A DNA stretch of 36,098 nt from Synechococcus sp. (GTDB lineage Bacteria; Cyanobacteriota; Cyanobacteriia; PCC-6307; Cyanobiaceae). The translations under genes were made by a program, and so were the position numbers. Below the pieces are notes generated by a model. It was not told the DNA's origin. It searched no databases and saw only the letters and a list, made by a program, of their open reading frames with translations. Each line of letters begins with the position of its first letter. The first letter of the stretch is position 1. The stretch is from positions 1 to 36,098 of the forward strand of contig JAAXIH010000044.1 of assembly GCA_012270465.1 (NCBI GenBank), given 5' to 3'. Shown here one piece after another: positions 7,284-16,382 of the stretch.

Positions 7284-9800
7284 ATGGCTGTTGCTTCGCT
7301 GCCGATTGAGCCGTTGTTGCCGCAGCTGCTGGAGACGTTGCGCGTCCATGGCCGGCTGGTGCTGCAGGCCCCACCTGGAGCGGGCAAAACCACGCGGGTG
7401 CCGTTGGCCTTGGCTGCGGCTGAACCTTGGTGCCAAGGCCGGGTGCTGGTGCTGGAACCGCGGCGTTTGGCCGCCAAGTTGGCCGCCCGGCAGATGGCCC
7501 GCAGTTTGGGGGAAGCCGTTGGTGAAACGGTGGGCTATCGCGTGCGGCTCGATAGCTGCGTTGGTCCCAACACCCGCGTGGAGTTGGTGACCGATGGGCT
7601 CTTTTTGCGCCTGTTGCAGGAGGACCCAGCCCTGAGCGGTGTCAGTGCGGTTCTGTTCGATGAAGTGCATGAGCGGGGCATTGGCAGTGATCTGGCCTTG
7701 GCGCTCACCTGGCAGGCCCGCCAGCTGCTGGTGCCCGATCTCGCTGTTGTGGCGATGTCAGCCACCCTTGATGCCGAGCCATTGGCGCGGTTGCTCGATA
7801 ACGCCCCGGTGTTGAGCAGTGAGGGCCGCGCGTTTCCTGTTGAAACTATCTATGCCGAGCGGCCTGCTCCGGATCAACCCAGTCCGCGAGCGATTGCTGA
7901 TCAGGTGCGCCCGGCGATCCGGGAGGCCTTGGCAACGCAGCAGGGCAGCGTCTTGGTGTTTCTTCCTGGTCAGGCGGAGATCCGTCGTCTGCTGGAGCAG
8001 CTGCAGGACGCCCTTCCGGCTGACGTGGAGCTCACGCCCCTGTTTGGTGATCTCGATGCGCGCGCCCAGGACGCAGCGGTGGCTGCTGCTGCGCCAGGTC
8101 GCCGCAAGGTGGTGCTGGCCACAGCCCTGGCCGAAAGCAGCCTCACCATCGATGGCATTGAGGTGGTGATTGATGCGGGCTGGAGCCGGGTGTCGCGGTT
8201 TGACCCCAGCACCGGTTTGGCGCGGTTGTTGACCGAAAAAGCTGCTGTGGCCCAAGCCGATCAGCGCCGCGGCCGTGCGGGTCGTTTGGGGCCCGGTGTG
8301 TGTTGGCGGCTGTGGACCGCTGTGGATCAGCAGCGCCGGCCGCTGCAGCCCCAGCCCGAAATTCTCAGCAGTGATCCCGCTCCATTGGCCTTGGAGTTGG
8401 CCCTGTGGGGGGCAGCCGAGGGCGAGGAGTTGGCGTTCCTTGATCCGCCGCCTTCAGGACCTCTGCAGCAGGCCCAGGTGTTGTTGCAGGAGCTGGGCGC
8501 CTTGCTGCCTAATGGCCAACCCACCCCCCGCGGTCGAGCTATGGCGGCCTTGGGCTTGCACCCGCGCTTGGGGGCCATGGTGTTGCGCGCCGCTGATCTG
8601 CAGCTGCCGGCCACGGCGTTGAACCTGCCGCCGTTGTCGGCTGATCAGCTGCAGGCTTTGGCCTGTGTGGTGGCAGCGCTGCTAGGCGAACGGGATCCCT
8701 TGCGCCAAGACGCCGTTGGTGCCGACCTTTGCCTGCGGCTTGATCTGCTGGAGCAGCGCGGCCGAGCGGGTGCGCTGGCACCCATCCGTCAGCTGGCGCT
8801 GCAACTCCGCCGTCAGCTGCGTTTGCCCAAAAGTGTTCCTTTGCTGCCTGACGGCTGGGCTGCGTGGGTGGGGATTGTGTTGGCCTTGGCCTATCCCGAT
8901 CGCTTGGCGTTGCCGCGGGCTCAGGAGCGCCCTGGCGTGATGGTGCTGAGCTCTGGCCGCGGCGCAGCGCTGGAACCGCAGGATCCCCTGGCCGCTAGTG
9001 AAGCTTTGGTGGCGGCCCATCTCGATGGCGACCGCCGTCAGGCCCGCATCTGGTTGGCAGCACCGCTGCCTCGCGCGGCCTTGGAGTTGTTGCAGCCCGA
9101 ACAGCTCCTCGATGACGACGTTGTGGAGTGGGATGACGAGCGCCAGCAGGTGATGGCCCGCCGGCAGCGCCGCTTGGGTGCGTTGCTGCTCAGTGATGCC
9201 CCCCAGCCCCAGCCGGATGCAGAGGCTGTGCAGGCGGTTCTGCTGGAGCAGCTGCAGCGCCGCGGTTTGCCGTGGCTTGGTTGGACGCCAGCGCAGCTGC
9301 AACTACGCGGCCGACTGGACTTTCTGCATCAGCTGGAGCCTGAACTCTGGCCAGCGGTAGATGACGCCAGCCTGCTGGCCGAGCTGGACCTGTGGCTTGG
9401 TCCGCATTTGGAAGGCGTACGTAGCGCGGCTCAGCTGCAGGCCATTGATCTGCAGTCGGCCTTGCTGGATCGTCTGGATTGGCGCGCCCGCAGCCAACTC
9501 GATGCGCTGGCCCCGTTGCGTTGGACCTTGCCCAGTGGCCGCCATGGCCGCATTGATTACAGCGGCGAAGAGCCGGTGCTCAGCAGCCGGCTCCAAGACT
9601 TTTTTGGCCTGCAGCAGACGCCGCGGCTGGCGGGCGGTCGCCATGCCGTGCTGGTGCATTTGCTCTCACCAGCGGGCCGTCCGGCTGCGGTGACCCGCGA
9701 TCTGGAGAGTTTTTGGCAGCAGGGCTACCCGCTGGTGCGCAAAGACCTGCGGGGCCGTTATCCCAAGCACCGCTGGCCGGAGGATCCGACGCAGGCTTGA
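7284..9800 (+). CDS. hrpB: HrpB-type ATP-dependent RNA helicase
   Basis: A DEAH-box helicase of 838 residues, the normal length for bacterial HrpB. Walker A is APPGAGKTT (about 29-37), motif II is DEVHER (126-131), motif III is SAT (159-161), and motif VI is QRRGRAGR (about residue 330). The C-terminal part has the HrpB-specific domains and ends RGRYPKHRWPEDP, typical of the family. The substrate RNA in cyanobacteria is not known. It starts three bases after the permease stop, and its 3' end overlaps an opposite-strand gene by about 43 bp. Confidence 0.97.
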   Translation: MAVASLPIEPLLPQLLETLRVHGRLVLQAPPGAGKTTRVPLALAAAEPWCQGRVLVLEPRRLAAKLAARQMARSLGEAVGETVGYRVRLDSCVGPNTRVELVTDGLFLRLLQEDPALSGVSAVLFDEVHERGIGSDLALALTWQARQLLVPDLAVVAMSATLDAEPLARLLDNAPVLSSEGRAFPVETIYAERPAPDQPSPRAIADQVRPAIREALATQQGSVLVFLPGQAEIRRLLEQLQDALPADVELTPLFGDLDARAQDAAVAAAAPGRRKVVLATALAESSLTIDGIEVVIDAGWSRVSRFDPSTGLARLLTEKAAVAQADQRRGRAGRLGPGVCWRLWTAVDQQRRPLQPQPEILSSDPAPLALELALWGAAEGEELAFLDPPPSGPLQQAQVLLQELGALLPNGQPTPRGRAMAALGLHPRLGAMVLRAADLQLPATALNLPPLSADQLQALACVVAALLGERDPLRQDAVGADLCLRLDLLEQRGRAGALAPIRQLALQLRRQLRLPKSVPLLPDGWAAWVGIVLALAYPDRLALPRAQERPGVMVLSSGRGAALEPQDPLAASEALVAAHLDGDRRQARIWLAAPLPRAALELLQPEQLLDDDVVEWDDERQQVMARRQRRLGALLLSDAPQPQPDAEAVQAVLLEQLQRRGLPWLGWTPAQLQLRGRLDFLHQLEPELWPAVDDASLLAELDLWLGPHLEGVRSAAQLQAIDLQSALLDRLDWRARSQLDALAPLRWTLPSGRHGRIDYSGEEPVLSSRLQDFFGLQQTPRLAGGRHAVLVHLLSPAGRPAAVTRDLESFWQQGYPLVRKDLRGRYPKHRWPEDPTQA

Positions 9801-10129
9801 GCCGGCCGGGAAGGTTGGCGGCGCCGCGTTGGGAAGATGCGGCTGACCCAGGGGCTGCGGCGATAGCCCTGGCGTTGATTCAAATAGCGCTCGTCGGCGG
9901 CGATCAAATCAGCAGGATCGTCGAGATCCACGCCTCCATAGAGGAGGTGCAGCAAACGATCGGGTTCGATCTCGAGGGCAGCTGCTTCATCCCAAAGCCG
10001 CTTGCTGCGCTTGGGATTGGCAAAGACGAATTGGGCGCGGGCAATGTCCTTGCAGAGCCGCATGACCAGTTGCTGTTCCTTGCGTTGCTGGGAGGTGCTG
10101 CTGCCGCGGCAGAGGGAGGAGGGAAGCAT
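9758..10129 (-). CDS. Hypothetical protein, basic C-terminus
   Basis: About 123 residues, not recognised. The central part (RLCKDIARAQFVFANPKRSK, then RLWDEAAALEIEPDRLLHLLYG) looks like a folded, conserved helical protein. The last 35 residues are rich in Arg, Pro and Ser and lie opposite the end of hrpB, so the true product may be the central part plus a variable tail. ATG 10129 has no clear ribosome binding site. It is in the same direction as moaA, 70 bp beyond the moaA stop, and could be read through from it. There is no sequence clue to function. Confidence 0.65.
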   Translation of the reverse strand: MLPSSLCRGSSTSQQRKEQQLVMRLCKDIARAQFVFANPKRSKRLWDEAAALEIEPDRLLHLLYGGVDLDDPADLIAADERYLNQRQGYRRSPWVSRIFPTRRRQPSRPAQACVGSSGQRCLG

Positions 10130-10199
10130 CAACCGTATCGTTTGCTACAGCTTGAGCGGCTCAGGCGCCTTTTGGCATCGGTGTTCTCACCTAAATCCC

Positions 10200-11252
10200 T
10201 CAGCCGCCCAAATAAGCCATCTCAGCTGGCTGCCTGATGTCCCCTTGGCGTTGCTCGCGCTCTTCGCTGTAGCGATCGGTGCGTTGCTGCCAGATCTCCT
10301 TCAGAGCCTTTTGGAGTGCGTGAGCGCTTCTGTCTGTGCCAAGGAATGGGCGCAGATCATGGCCTTGCTCAGCAAACAGGCAGGTGTAGGCCATGCCATC
10401 AGCGGTGACCCGCAGGCGGTTGCAATCGCCGCAGAAGGGTTGGCTAATCGAGGCCACCGCCGCCACGTGCCCCGCGCCATCGCGGTAACGCCAGCGGCTG
10501 GCGGTGCCGTGTTGGGGCCGCCCTAACGGTTCCAGTGGCCAGCGCTGTTGCAGTTGGCTGAGGAGTTCGCTGGCAGGCACCACCTCAGCTGCTGACCAGC
10601 CGTTGCGGTTGCCCACATCCATGTATTCGATCAGCCGCAGCTCCACGTTCTGCTGGCGCGCCAATTCGGCTAGGGGAAGCAGCTGATCGTCGTTGCGGCC
10701 GCGCTGGATGACGCTGTTGAGCTTGATGGCGCCGGATTCGGCGTGGAAGCCAGCGGCTTTGGCTGCAGCAATGCCTTGCAGCACGCGTTGCAGCAGCTGC
10801 TCGCCATGGCTCTCGCCCCCTTGCAGACCGGCCATCCGGCTCACGCTGGCCCCGGTGGCCCCATCGAGGCTGATGGTGATGCGATCGAGGCCTGCTCGTT
10901 TGAGTTGCTCGGCTCGGCAGCCGTCCAGCAGCGTGCCATTGGTGGTTAGGGCCACCTCCTGCAGTTGATGCAATGGGTCGTGGCGGCTGTTGCGGCCCTG
11001 CTGAATGGCCAGCAGTAGTTCATCCAAGCCAGGGGCGAGTAGCGGTTCTCCCCCTGTGAGCCGCAGGGTGGTGAGCCCCAGCTCGCAGCAGGTCCGGATC
11101 AGTTGCAGCCGCTCCTGCAGCGAGAGACGGCTGTCTTCGCCGCCATCGGGCTGGCAGTAGGGGCAAGACAGGTTGCAGCGGGCCGTCAGCGACAGCCGCA
11201 ACACCCCCAAGGGCCTGTTGTGTTGATCAATCAATCGCCCTGGAGTCGTCAT
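10200..11252 (-). CDS. moaA: MoaA, GTP 3',8-cyclase (radical SAM)
   Basis: Starts molybdenum cofactor synthesis by radical cyclisation of GTP. The N-terminal radical-SAM cluster motif is C26-x3-C30-x2-C33 in RCNLSCPYC. The C-terminal second [4Fe-4S] site is C274-x2-C277-x13-C291 in CGDCNRLRVTADGMAYTC. LRLTGGEPLL follows the first motif as usual. The protein (350 residues) ends AEMAYLGG, matching the conserved MoaA tail with its final Gly-Gly, so it is complete. The first 26 bp overlap the end of mobA, and both run on the minus strand. Confidence 0.97.
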   Translation of the reverse strand: MTTPGRLIDQHNRPLGVLRLSLTARCNLSCPYCQPDGGEDSRLSLQERLQLIRTCCELGLTTLRLTGGEPLLAPGLDELLLAIQQGRNSRHDPLHQLQEVALTTNGTLLDGCRAEQLKRAGLDRITISLDGATGASVSRMAGLQGGESHGEQLLQRVLQGIAAAKAAGFHAESGAIKLNSVIQRGRNDDQLLPLAELARQQNVELRLIEYMDVGNRNGWSAAEVVPASELLSQLQQRWPLEPLGRPQHGTASRWRYRDGAGHVAAVASISQPFCGDCNRLRVTADGMAYTCLFAEQGHDLRPFLGTDRSAHALQKALKEIWQQRTDRYSEEREQRQGDIRQPAEMAYLGG

Positions 11253-11817
11253 TGGGGTGATTGCAGTTGCGCAGTTGCCCTGGCGGCAGGCTCACGGCTC
11301 GGTAGGGGATTTGCTCGAGCCAGGCCATCCAACTGTTGTGACCGGCAGCGAGTGTTTCCAGCATGGAGTGGCGTTGTTTGCTCCCGCCCGGATAAATGCC
11401 CAGCAGGGGCTGCAGGCGTTCGCCGTCGTGGGCCACGGCTGCTGCAGTGGGTTGCTGTTGCCAGCTGCTGATGAGTTGCCGTAAGCCATCAGCTTCCAAT
11501 TCGGGCATGTCCACCGGCGCGATCAGCAGGGCTTGCTGCTGATCGCTCGGAAACACCGGTGCAATGGCGTTCAGCGGGCCTGCCCCGGGTGTGGCATCGC
11601 GCTGCACGCTGACCCCTTGGTATGTCTGCAGCAGCTCTTCATGGCTGGGGTGGATGGTGAGCACCAGCACCGGTAGATCGAGGCTGTTGAGCAGGCCCGT
11701 GATGTGCTCCAACCAGCTGCCGCCAGCGGCATGGGGAAGCAAGGCTTTATCGCGGCCCATGCGTCGGCTGGCTCCACCGCTGAGAACAACAGCCCGCAGT
11801 GCAATTTTGGTAGCCAT
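11227..11817 (-). CDS. mobA: MobA, molybdenum cofactor guanylyltransferase
   Basis: Attaches GMP to Mo-molybdopterin, giving the bis-MGD cofactor that NarB-type nitrate reductases need. The nucleotide-binding motif LSGGASRRMGRDKALL begins at about residue 12. Further conserved pieces are DATPGAGPLNAI and LLIAPVDMPEL (metal-binding Asp). At about 196 residues it has the usual length. I prefer ATG 11817; a GTG at 11838 in the same frame would add seven residues. It overlaps moaA by 26 bp and is divergent from nrtP, from which it is separated by about 210 bp carrying an NtcA site. Confidence 0.94.
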   Translation of the reverse strand: MATKIALRAVVLSGGASRRMGRDKALLPHAAGGSWLEHITGLLNSLDLPVLVLTIHPSHEELLQTYQGVSVQRDATPGAGPLNAIAPVFPSDQQQALLIAPVDMPELEADGLRQLISSWQQQPTAAAVAHDGERLQPLLGIYPGGSKQRHSMLETLAAGHNSWMAWLEQIPYRAVSLPPGQLRNCNHPNDDSRAID

Positions 11818-11890
11818 CGCAACAGTTTGGTGCTCCACACTTCACCAGCTCTGATTAAAAGTTCGTGGTGAACTATTTGATGTTTGCTTT

Positions 11891-11904
11891 GTAGCATTAA
11901 GTAC
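11891..11904 (+). promoter_or_regulatory. NtcA-type binding site upstream of nrtP
   Basis: The sequence GTAGCATTAAGTAC is a perfect GTA-N8-TAC palindrome, the consensus of the cyanobacterial nitrogen regulator NtcA. After a 23-nt spacer comes TCCAAT at 11928-11933, which matches TATAAT at four positions including the last three. This is the expected class II activator spacing for nrtP. At the same distance on the minus strand (towards mobA) I see no -10-like hexamer, so the site probably serves nrtP. Confidence 0.8.
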
Positions 11905-12026
11905 TTTTAAGAGGCCCCCCAAGCTGATCCAATAGCGCGGTGGGCGACTTGTTTTGGTAACGCCCTAAATCCGCTGCCCGAGCATTCCATTTTGAGCTCA
12001 GGGTCTGTCACTACACCTTGACTCTC

Positions 12027-13586
12027 ATGCTTGGCGACCTTTGGTCGTTCCAGGGGAGATATCGCACGCTGCATCTCACCTGGTTCGCCTTTTTTCTCAC
12101 GTTTGTTGTTTGGTTCAACCTGGCTCCCCTCGCCACCACGGTGAAGGCTGACCTGGGTTTGACCGTTGGCCAAATCCGCACCGTGGCAATCTGCAACGTT
12201 GCGCTCACCATCCCGGCTCGCGTGCTGATCGGGATGCTTCTCGACAAATTCGGTCCCCGTCTGACCTACTCCACCTTGCTGGTGTTTTCGGTCATTCCCT
12301 GCTTGATGTTCGCTGCTGCGCAGGACTTCAACCAGCTGGTGGTGGCCCGTTTGCTGCTTTCCATCGTTGGCGCCGGCTTCGTGATCGGCATCCGCATGGT
12401 GGCCGAATGGTTCCCGCCCAAGGAAATCGGCCTGGCTGAAGGCATCTACGGCGGCTGGGGCAACTTTGGCTCCGCGTTCTCCGCCTTGGCTCTGGTGGGT
12501 GTGGCCGGTTGGCTGTCCTTCTCGGGTGGTTTTGAGCTGCCCACCGGTGCGGTCCTGAACTGGCGTGGTGCCATTGCCCTCACCGGCATCATCTCAGCTG
12601 TTTACGGCGTCATTTATTACTTCAACGTCAGTGATACTCCGCCTGGAAAGGTGTATCAGCGCCCGGAAAAAACAGCTGGTCTTGAAGTCACCTCCATGCG
12701 TGATTTTTGGGGATTGCTTGGCATGAATGTGCCGTTCGCGGCCATTCTTTGCGTCCTTTGCTGGCGCCTGCAGAAGGTTGGATTCCTCAATGCTTCCACC
12801 TATCCGTTGGCTCTGTTGGCCGTTTTGGTGTGGTTTGTCTTCCAGACCTGGGGGATCGTTCGCACCAACCGTGAGCTGATCATGGGCACGAAGGTCTATC
12901 CCAAGGAAGACCGCTACGAGTTCAAGCAGGTGGCCATCCTTGAGCTCACCTACATCGTCAACTTTGGTTCTGAGCTGGCGGTGGTCTCGATGCTGCCCAC
13001 CTTCTTTGAAACCACCTTCGACCTGCCCAAGGCCACCGCTGGAATCCTGGCCTCCTGCTTTGCCTTTGTGAACCTGGTGGCTCGCCCCGGTGGCGGACTG
13101 ATCTCCGACCGTTTGGGCTCTCGTAAAAACACCATGGGTTTCCTCACCCTTGGCTTGGGGGTTGGTTACCTGATCATGAGCATGATCAAGCCCGGCACAT
13201 TCACCGGTTCCACCGGTATTGCTGTGGCTGTGTTGATCACGATGCTGGCCTCCTTCTTTGTGCAGGCCGGTGAAGGCGCCACCTTTGCTCTGGTGCCTCT
13301 GGTGAAGCGTCGCGTCACTGGCCAGGTGGCTGGTTTGGTCGGCGCCTACGGCAACGTTGGCGCGGTCACGTATCTCACCATCTTCAGCTTGCTGCCGATG
13401 TGGATGGGTGGTGGCGCTGAGCCCACACCTGAGATCATTGCTTCCTCCAACAGTGCCTTCTTCCAGGTGCTTGGCGTGGCTGGTCTGGTTGTGGCCTTCT
13501 TCTGCTTCTTCTTCCTCAAAGAGCCCAAGGGTTCCTTTGCGGAACTGCATGAAGGTGAGGCAGCTCAGGTTCAGCCTGTTGCCTGA
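12027..13586 (+). CDS. nrtP: Nitrate/nitrite permease NrtP (NapA) of the MFS
   Basis: An inner-membrane nitrate/nitrite transporter of the NNP family, about 519 residues with 12 membrane segments. Family marks are FFLTFVVWFNLAPL in TM1, ARVLIGMLLDKFGPR, the nitrate-signature glycine-rich stretches GIYGGWGNFGSAFSA and GLVGAYGNVGAVTYLT, and the arginine-bearing GIRMVAEWF and RPGGGLISDRLG. It has the long insertion between helices in the middle, typical of cyanobacterial NrtP. The start is ATG 12027; a TTG at 12018 is in frame, and neither has a strong ribosome binding site. It is followed by a strong terminator and then by narB. Confidence 0.96.
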   Translation: MLGDLWSFQGRYRTLHLTWFAFFLTFVVWFNLAPLATTVKADLGLTVGQIRTVAICNVALTIPARVLIGMLLDKFGPRLTYSTLLVFSVIPCLMFAAAQDFNQLVVARLLLSIVGAGFVIGIRMVAEWFPPKEIGLAEGIYGGWGNFGSAFSALALVGVAGWLSFSGGFELPTGAVLNWRGAIALTGIISAVYGVIYYFNVSDTPPGKVYQRPEKTAGLEVTSMRDFWGLLGMNVPFAAILCVLCWRLQKVGFLNASTYPLALLAVLVWFVFQTWGIVRTNRELIMGTKVYPKEDRYEFKQVAILELTYIVNFGSELAVVSMLPTFFETTFDLPKATAGILASCFAFVNLVARPGGGLISDRLGSRKNTMGFLTLGLGVGYLIMSMIKPGTFTGSTGIAVAVLITMLASFFVQAGEGATFALVPLVKRRVTGQVAGLVGAYGNVGAVTYLTIFSLLPMWMGGGAEPTPEIIASSNSAFFQVLGVAGLVVAFFCFFFLKEPKGSFAELHEGEAAQVQPVA

Positions 13587-13602
13587 GCTGTTGCTCCCCA
13601 TG

Positions 13603-13638
13603 GCCCAGGGTCGTAAGACCCTGGGCTTTTTGTTTTTT
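13603..13638 (+). terminator. Rho-independent terminator between nrtP and narB
   Basis: A perfect 10-bp stem, GCCCAGGGTC (13603-13612) with GACCCTGGGC (13617-13626), closes a GTAA loop and is followed by a run of T with one G (13627-13638). It begins 16 bp after the nrtP stop and ends only 13 bp before the narB GTG start. It should stop or reduce nrtP transcripts before narB. Confidence 0.93.
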
Positions 13639-13651
13639 AAAAGCGCTTGCC

Positions 13652-15871
13652 GTGGCTGATTCGGTAACCAGTCAGTGTCCCTACTGCGGGGTTGGTTGCG
13701 GTTTGGAATTGCTGCCTCCCGCGCAACCGGGCCGGCCCGTTCGCCGTGATGGCGAGGGCCATCCCATGTGGTCAGCCCGTGGTGATCGCGCCCATCCCTC
13801 AAGCCAGGGCCAGGTCTGCATCAAAGGGGCCACGGTTGGCGAGACCCTCGCGGGTGGACGACTCAGTCAGCCCCTGTATCGCCCTTCTCTGGAGGATCCG
13901 TTCCAGCCCATCACCTGGGACGACGCCTTTGATCTCTTGGCTGGACGCATCCGCAGCACCCTGGCGAGTAAAGGGCCTGGCGCCATTGCGATGTATGGCT
14001 CCGGCCAGTTCCACACCGAGGACTATTACCTGGCGCAGAAGCTCTTCAAAGGCGCCATTGGTTCCAACAATTTCGATGCGAACTCGCGCTTGTGCATGAG
14101 TTCCGCGGTGGCTGGCTACACCCGCAGCCTTGGGTCCGATGGCCCGCCGTGTTGTTACGAGGATCTCGATCACTGTTCGGTGGCCTTTCTGATTGGCACC
14201 AACACAGCTGAATGCCATCCAGTGCTGTTCCAGCGCTTGTTGAAGCGCAAAAAGAAAGATCCCAAGGGCCTCACGATTGTGGTGGTGGATCCAAGGGCGA
14301 CGGAAACCGCCAAGATCGCCGACCATCACTTGGCGATTGCACCAGGGACAGACCTGATGCTGCTCCACGGATTGGCGCGGCTGATCCTCAAAGACGTTGG
14401 CTTCAATGCCGACTTCATCGATGAGGCCACCGAGGGCTTTGCAGCGTTCTCCCAGGCGGTGGAGTCCTGGACACCGCGGCGGGTCGCTGAGGCCTGCGGT
14501 ATCACTGAAAAGCAGCTCAGGGCGGTGGCCCGGTTGTGGTGCCGCAAGCCAGCGGTGCTGAGTTTGTGGTCGATGGGCGTCAACCAACGCCGTGAGGGCA
14601 CGGCAGTTGTGGGCGGCTTGATCAACCTGCATTTGCTCACTGGCCAGATCGGCCATGCCGGAGCTGGACCGTTTTCCTTGACCGGCCAACCCAATGCCAT
14701 GGGTGGCCGAGAAGCCGGCGGCTTAGCCCATTTGCTGCCTGGTTATCGGCTGGTGGGCAATGCCGATCACCGCGCTGAGGTTGAGCGCGCCTGGGGTTTT
14801 CAGCCTGGATCGATTGCGGCTCAGCCTGGTTTGGCCGCTGGTGAGCAAGTGGAGGCGATGGAGCGCGGTGAGCTCGATCTCTGGTGGGTGGCGGCCACCA
14901 ATCCTTTGGTGAGCATGCCGGAGTTGGACCGGCTCAAGGCGGCGCTGCGCAACTGTCCTTTGGTGGTGGTCAGTGATGCCTACGCCGATACCGAAACCTC
15001 CCATTACGCCCATCTGCTGTTGCCAGCGGCGCAATGGAGCGAGAAAGCCGGAGCGATGACCAATTCCGAGCGGCGCATCACCTATTGCCCGGCCTTCCGC
15101 AAACCCCATGGCGAGAGCCGCGCCGATTGGCAGGTGTTCGCAGAACTCGGTCGCCGGCTCGGCTTTGAGCAGCAGTTCAGCTACGACTCCGCTGCTGAGG
15201 TGTATGCCGAATTTGCGGCCCTGAGTGCTGGTCGTTTATGCGATGTCTCTGGTCTCAGCCATGCGGTGCTGGCGCAGCACGGACCCCAGCAGTGGCCGTT
15301 CCCCAGTGGCAGTGAACCCACCACAGAATCCAAGCGGCTGTACAGCGATCACTGTTTTGCCACCCCGTCGCGGCGGGCCCGCTTCATGGCTGAGCAGCCA
15401 CTGGGTTTGGCCGAACCACCCTGTGATGCCTATCCCTTGGTGCTCACGGTGGGCCGCTATTTGGGCCATTGGCACACCATGACGCGGACCGCGAAGGTTG
15501 AGCGCATTCAGTCGATGCATGCCGAACCTCGCCTTGAGGTGCATCCCGATGACGCCAAGCGTTTTTCACTTGAGGCCGATGGTATTGCGGCGATCACCTC
15601 GCGCCGCGGCACGCTCACAGCTCGCATCACCATCACCGACCGCATCCGCCCAGGTTCGGTGTTTTTGCCCATGCACTGGGGATTCACCCAGGAGCATGCC
15701 TGTGAGGCCAATGCCTTGATGCACGGTGAGGCCTGTCCGGTGTCCAAGCAGCCCGAGCTCAAGGCCACAGCCGTGGTGGTGGCGCCGGCGGTGTCGGTGA
15801 TTCGTCCGCAGGAGCAGACCGGCAATCGATTGCAGGCGTTGCGGCGCTTGCTCAGCCCAGCACTTCGTTGA
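13652..15871 (+). CDS. narB: Ferredoxin-dependent nitrate reductase NarB
   Basis: Reduces nitrate to nitrite in the cytoplasm with electrons from ferredoxin. The 739 residues carry the N-terminal [4Fe-4S] ligands C9-x2-C12-x3-C16 (CPYCGVGC) and C56 (QVCIKG). The bis-MGD-binding domains follow, with NTAECHPVLFQRLL, SLWSMGVNQRREGTAVVGGL, LTGQPNAMGGREAGG and LHLLTGQIG. The start must be GTG 13652, because the first cluster cysteine is residue 9 and no in-frame ATG lies upstream. There is no obvious Shine-Dalgarno, and the upstream terminator ends 13 bp away. Its 3' end overlaps the convergent nitrate-reductase-associated gene by 20 bp. Confidence 0.96.
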   Translation: MADSVTSQCPYCGVGCGLELLPPAQPGRPVRRDGEGHPMWSARGDRAHPSSQGQVCIKGATVGETLAGGRLSQPLYRPSLEDPFQPITWDDAFDLLAGRIRSTLASKGPGAIAMYGSGQFHTEDYYLAQKLFKGAIGSNNFDANSRLCMSSAVAGYTRSLGSDGPPCCYEDLDHCSVAFLIGTNTAECHPVLFQRLLKRKKKDPKGLTIVVVDPRATETAKIADHHLAIAPGTDLMLLHGLARLILKDVGFNADFIDEATEGFAAFSQAVESWTPRRVAEACGITEKQLRAVARLWCRKPAVLSLWSMGVNQRREGTAVVGGLINLHLLTGQIGHAGAGPFSLTGQPNAMGGREAGGLAHLLPGYRLVGNADHRAEVERAWGFQPGSIAAQPGLAAGEQVEAMERGELDLWWVAATNPLVSMPELDRLKAALRNCPLVVVSDAYADTETSHYAHLLLPAAQWSEKAGAMTNSERRITYCPAFRKPHGESRADWQVFAELGRRLGFEQQFSYDSAAEVYAEFAALSAGRLCDVSGLSHAVLAQHGPQQWPFPSGSEPTTESKRLYSDHCFATPSRRARFMAEQPLGLAEPPCDAYPLVLTVGRYLGHWHTMTRTAKVERIQSMHAEPRLEVHPDDAKRFSLEADGIAAITSRRGTLTARITITDRIRPGSVFLPMHWGFTQEHACEANALMHGEACPVSKQPELKATAVVVAPAVSVIRPQEQTGNRLQALRRLLSPALR

Positions 15872-16307
15872 AGGCGGCTGGCAGGTTGTGGTGATCGTGG
15901 CCTGGTCGGGCCAGCTTGCAGAGGGCAAAGCGTTCCAGTTCATCGAGCTCTGACCAGGCATTGGCATTGAGCTCAACTCCCTGCTTGTGAGCCGCATCAA
16001 TCAACTCAGCAGGAATGCGATTGGGCTCTTGCCACGGCTCACCGCAAGCTGGAGGCAGGTCTTTGGCCATCCCATCAGCCATTGAACTGGTGCAATCACG
16101 CAGGTGATCACGCAGTGCATTCAGTTGCTGGCGCTCATCAGGCCAATCCACAAGTTGTTGGCGTTGCTCCTGAGTTAGGGCCAACCAGTGGTTCAACTTC
16201 AGCTTGAGGCCGATGAGATCGAGTTTGCGGCGAACACAGAGTGGGATGCAGCGCCAGCTACCGATGAAATCGTGCTCAAAAGCAAAACAGTGGCTGGCTT
16301 GATTCAT
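15852..16307 (-). CDS. Nitrate reductase associated protein
   Basis: A 151-residue cytoplasmic protein of the cyanobacterial family usually named nitrate reductase associated protein. The signature is the N-terminal FEHDFIGSWRCIPLCVRRKL followed by DLIGLKLKLNHWLALTQEQR, then a variable middle and a C-terminal helix ERFALCKLARPGHDHHNLPAAFNE. Its biochemical role is not established; conservation beside narB suggests assembly or activity control of the reductase. It is convergent with narB, with 20 bp of overlap at the 3' ends, so the transcripts are antisense to each other there. Start ATG 16307. Confidence 0.9.
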   Translation of the reverse strand: MNQASHCFAFEHDFIGSWRCIPLCVRRKLDLIGLKLKLNHWLALTQEQRQQLVDWPDERQQLNALRDHLRDCTSSMADGMAKDLPPACGEPWQEPNRIPAELIDAAHKQGVELNANAWSELDELERFALCKLARPGHDHHNLPAAFNEVLG

Positions 16308-16382
16308 CGCAATTTGGTGTCGGTTGTGGCTTATTGGTGCTCCGTTTCCTGGCAGTTTTAGCTCCTCGTTGGAGCATCAATC

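Noticed and set aside
12594-13802. Open frame of 402 codons on the minus strand opposite nrtP
   Set aside because: It is rich in His, Gln, Gly and Asp with no fold-like hydrophobic pattern, and it mirrors the codon use of the convincing nrtP gene on the other strand.
13799-14689. Open frame of 296 codons opposite narB
   Set aside because: No domain is recognisable, and the narB frame explains the region completely.
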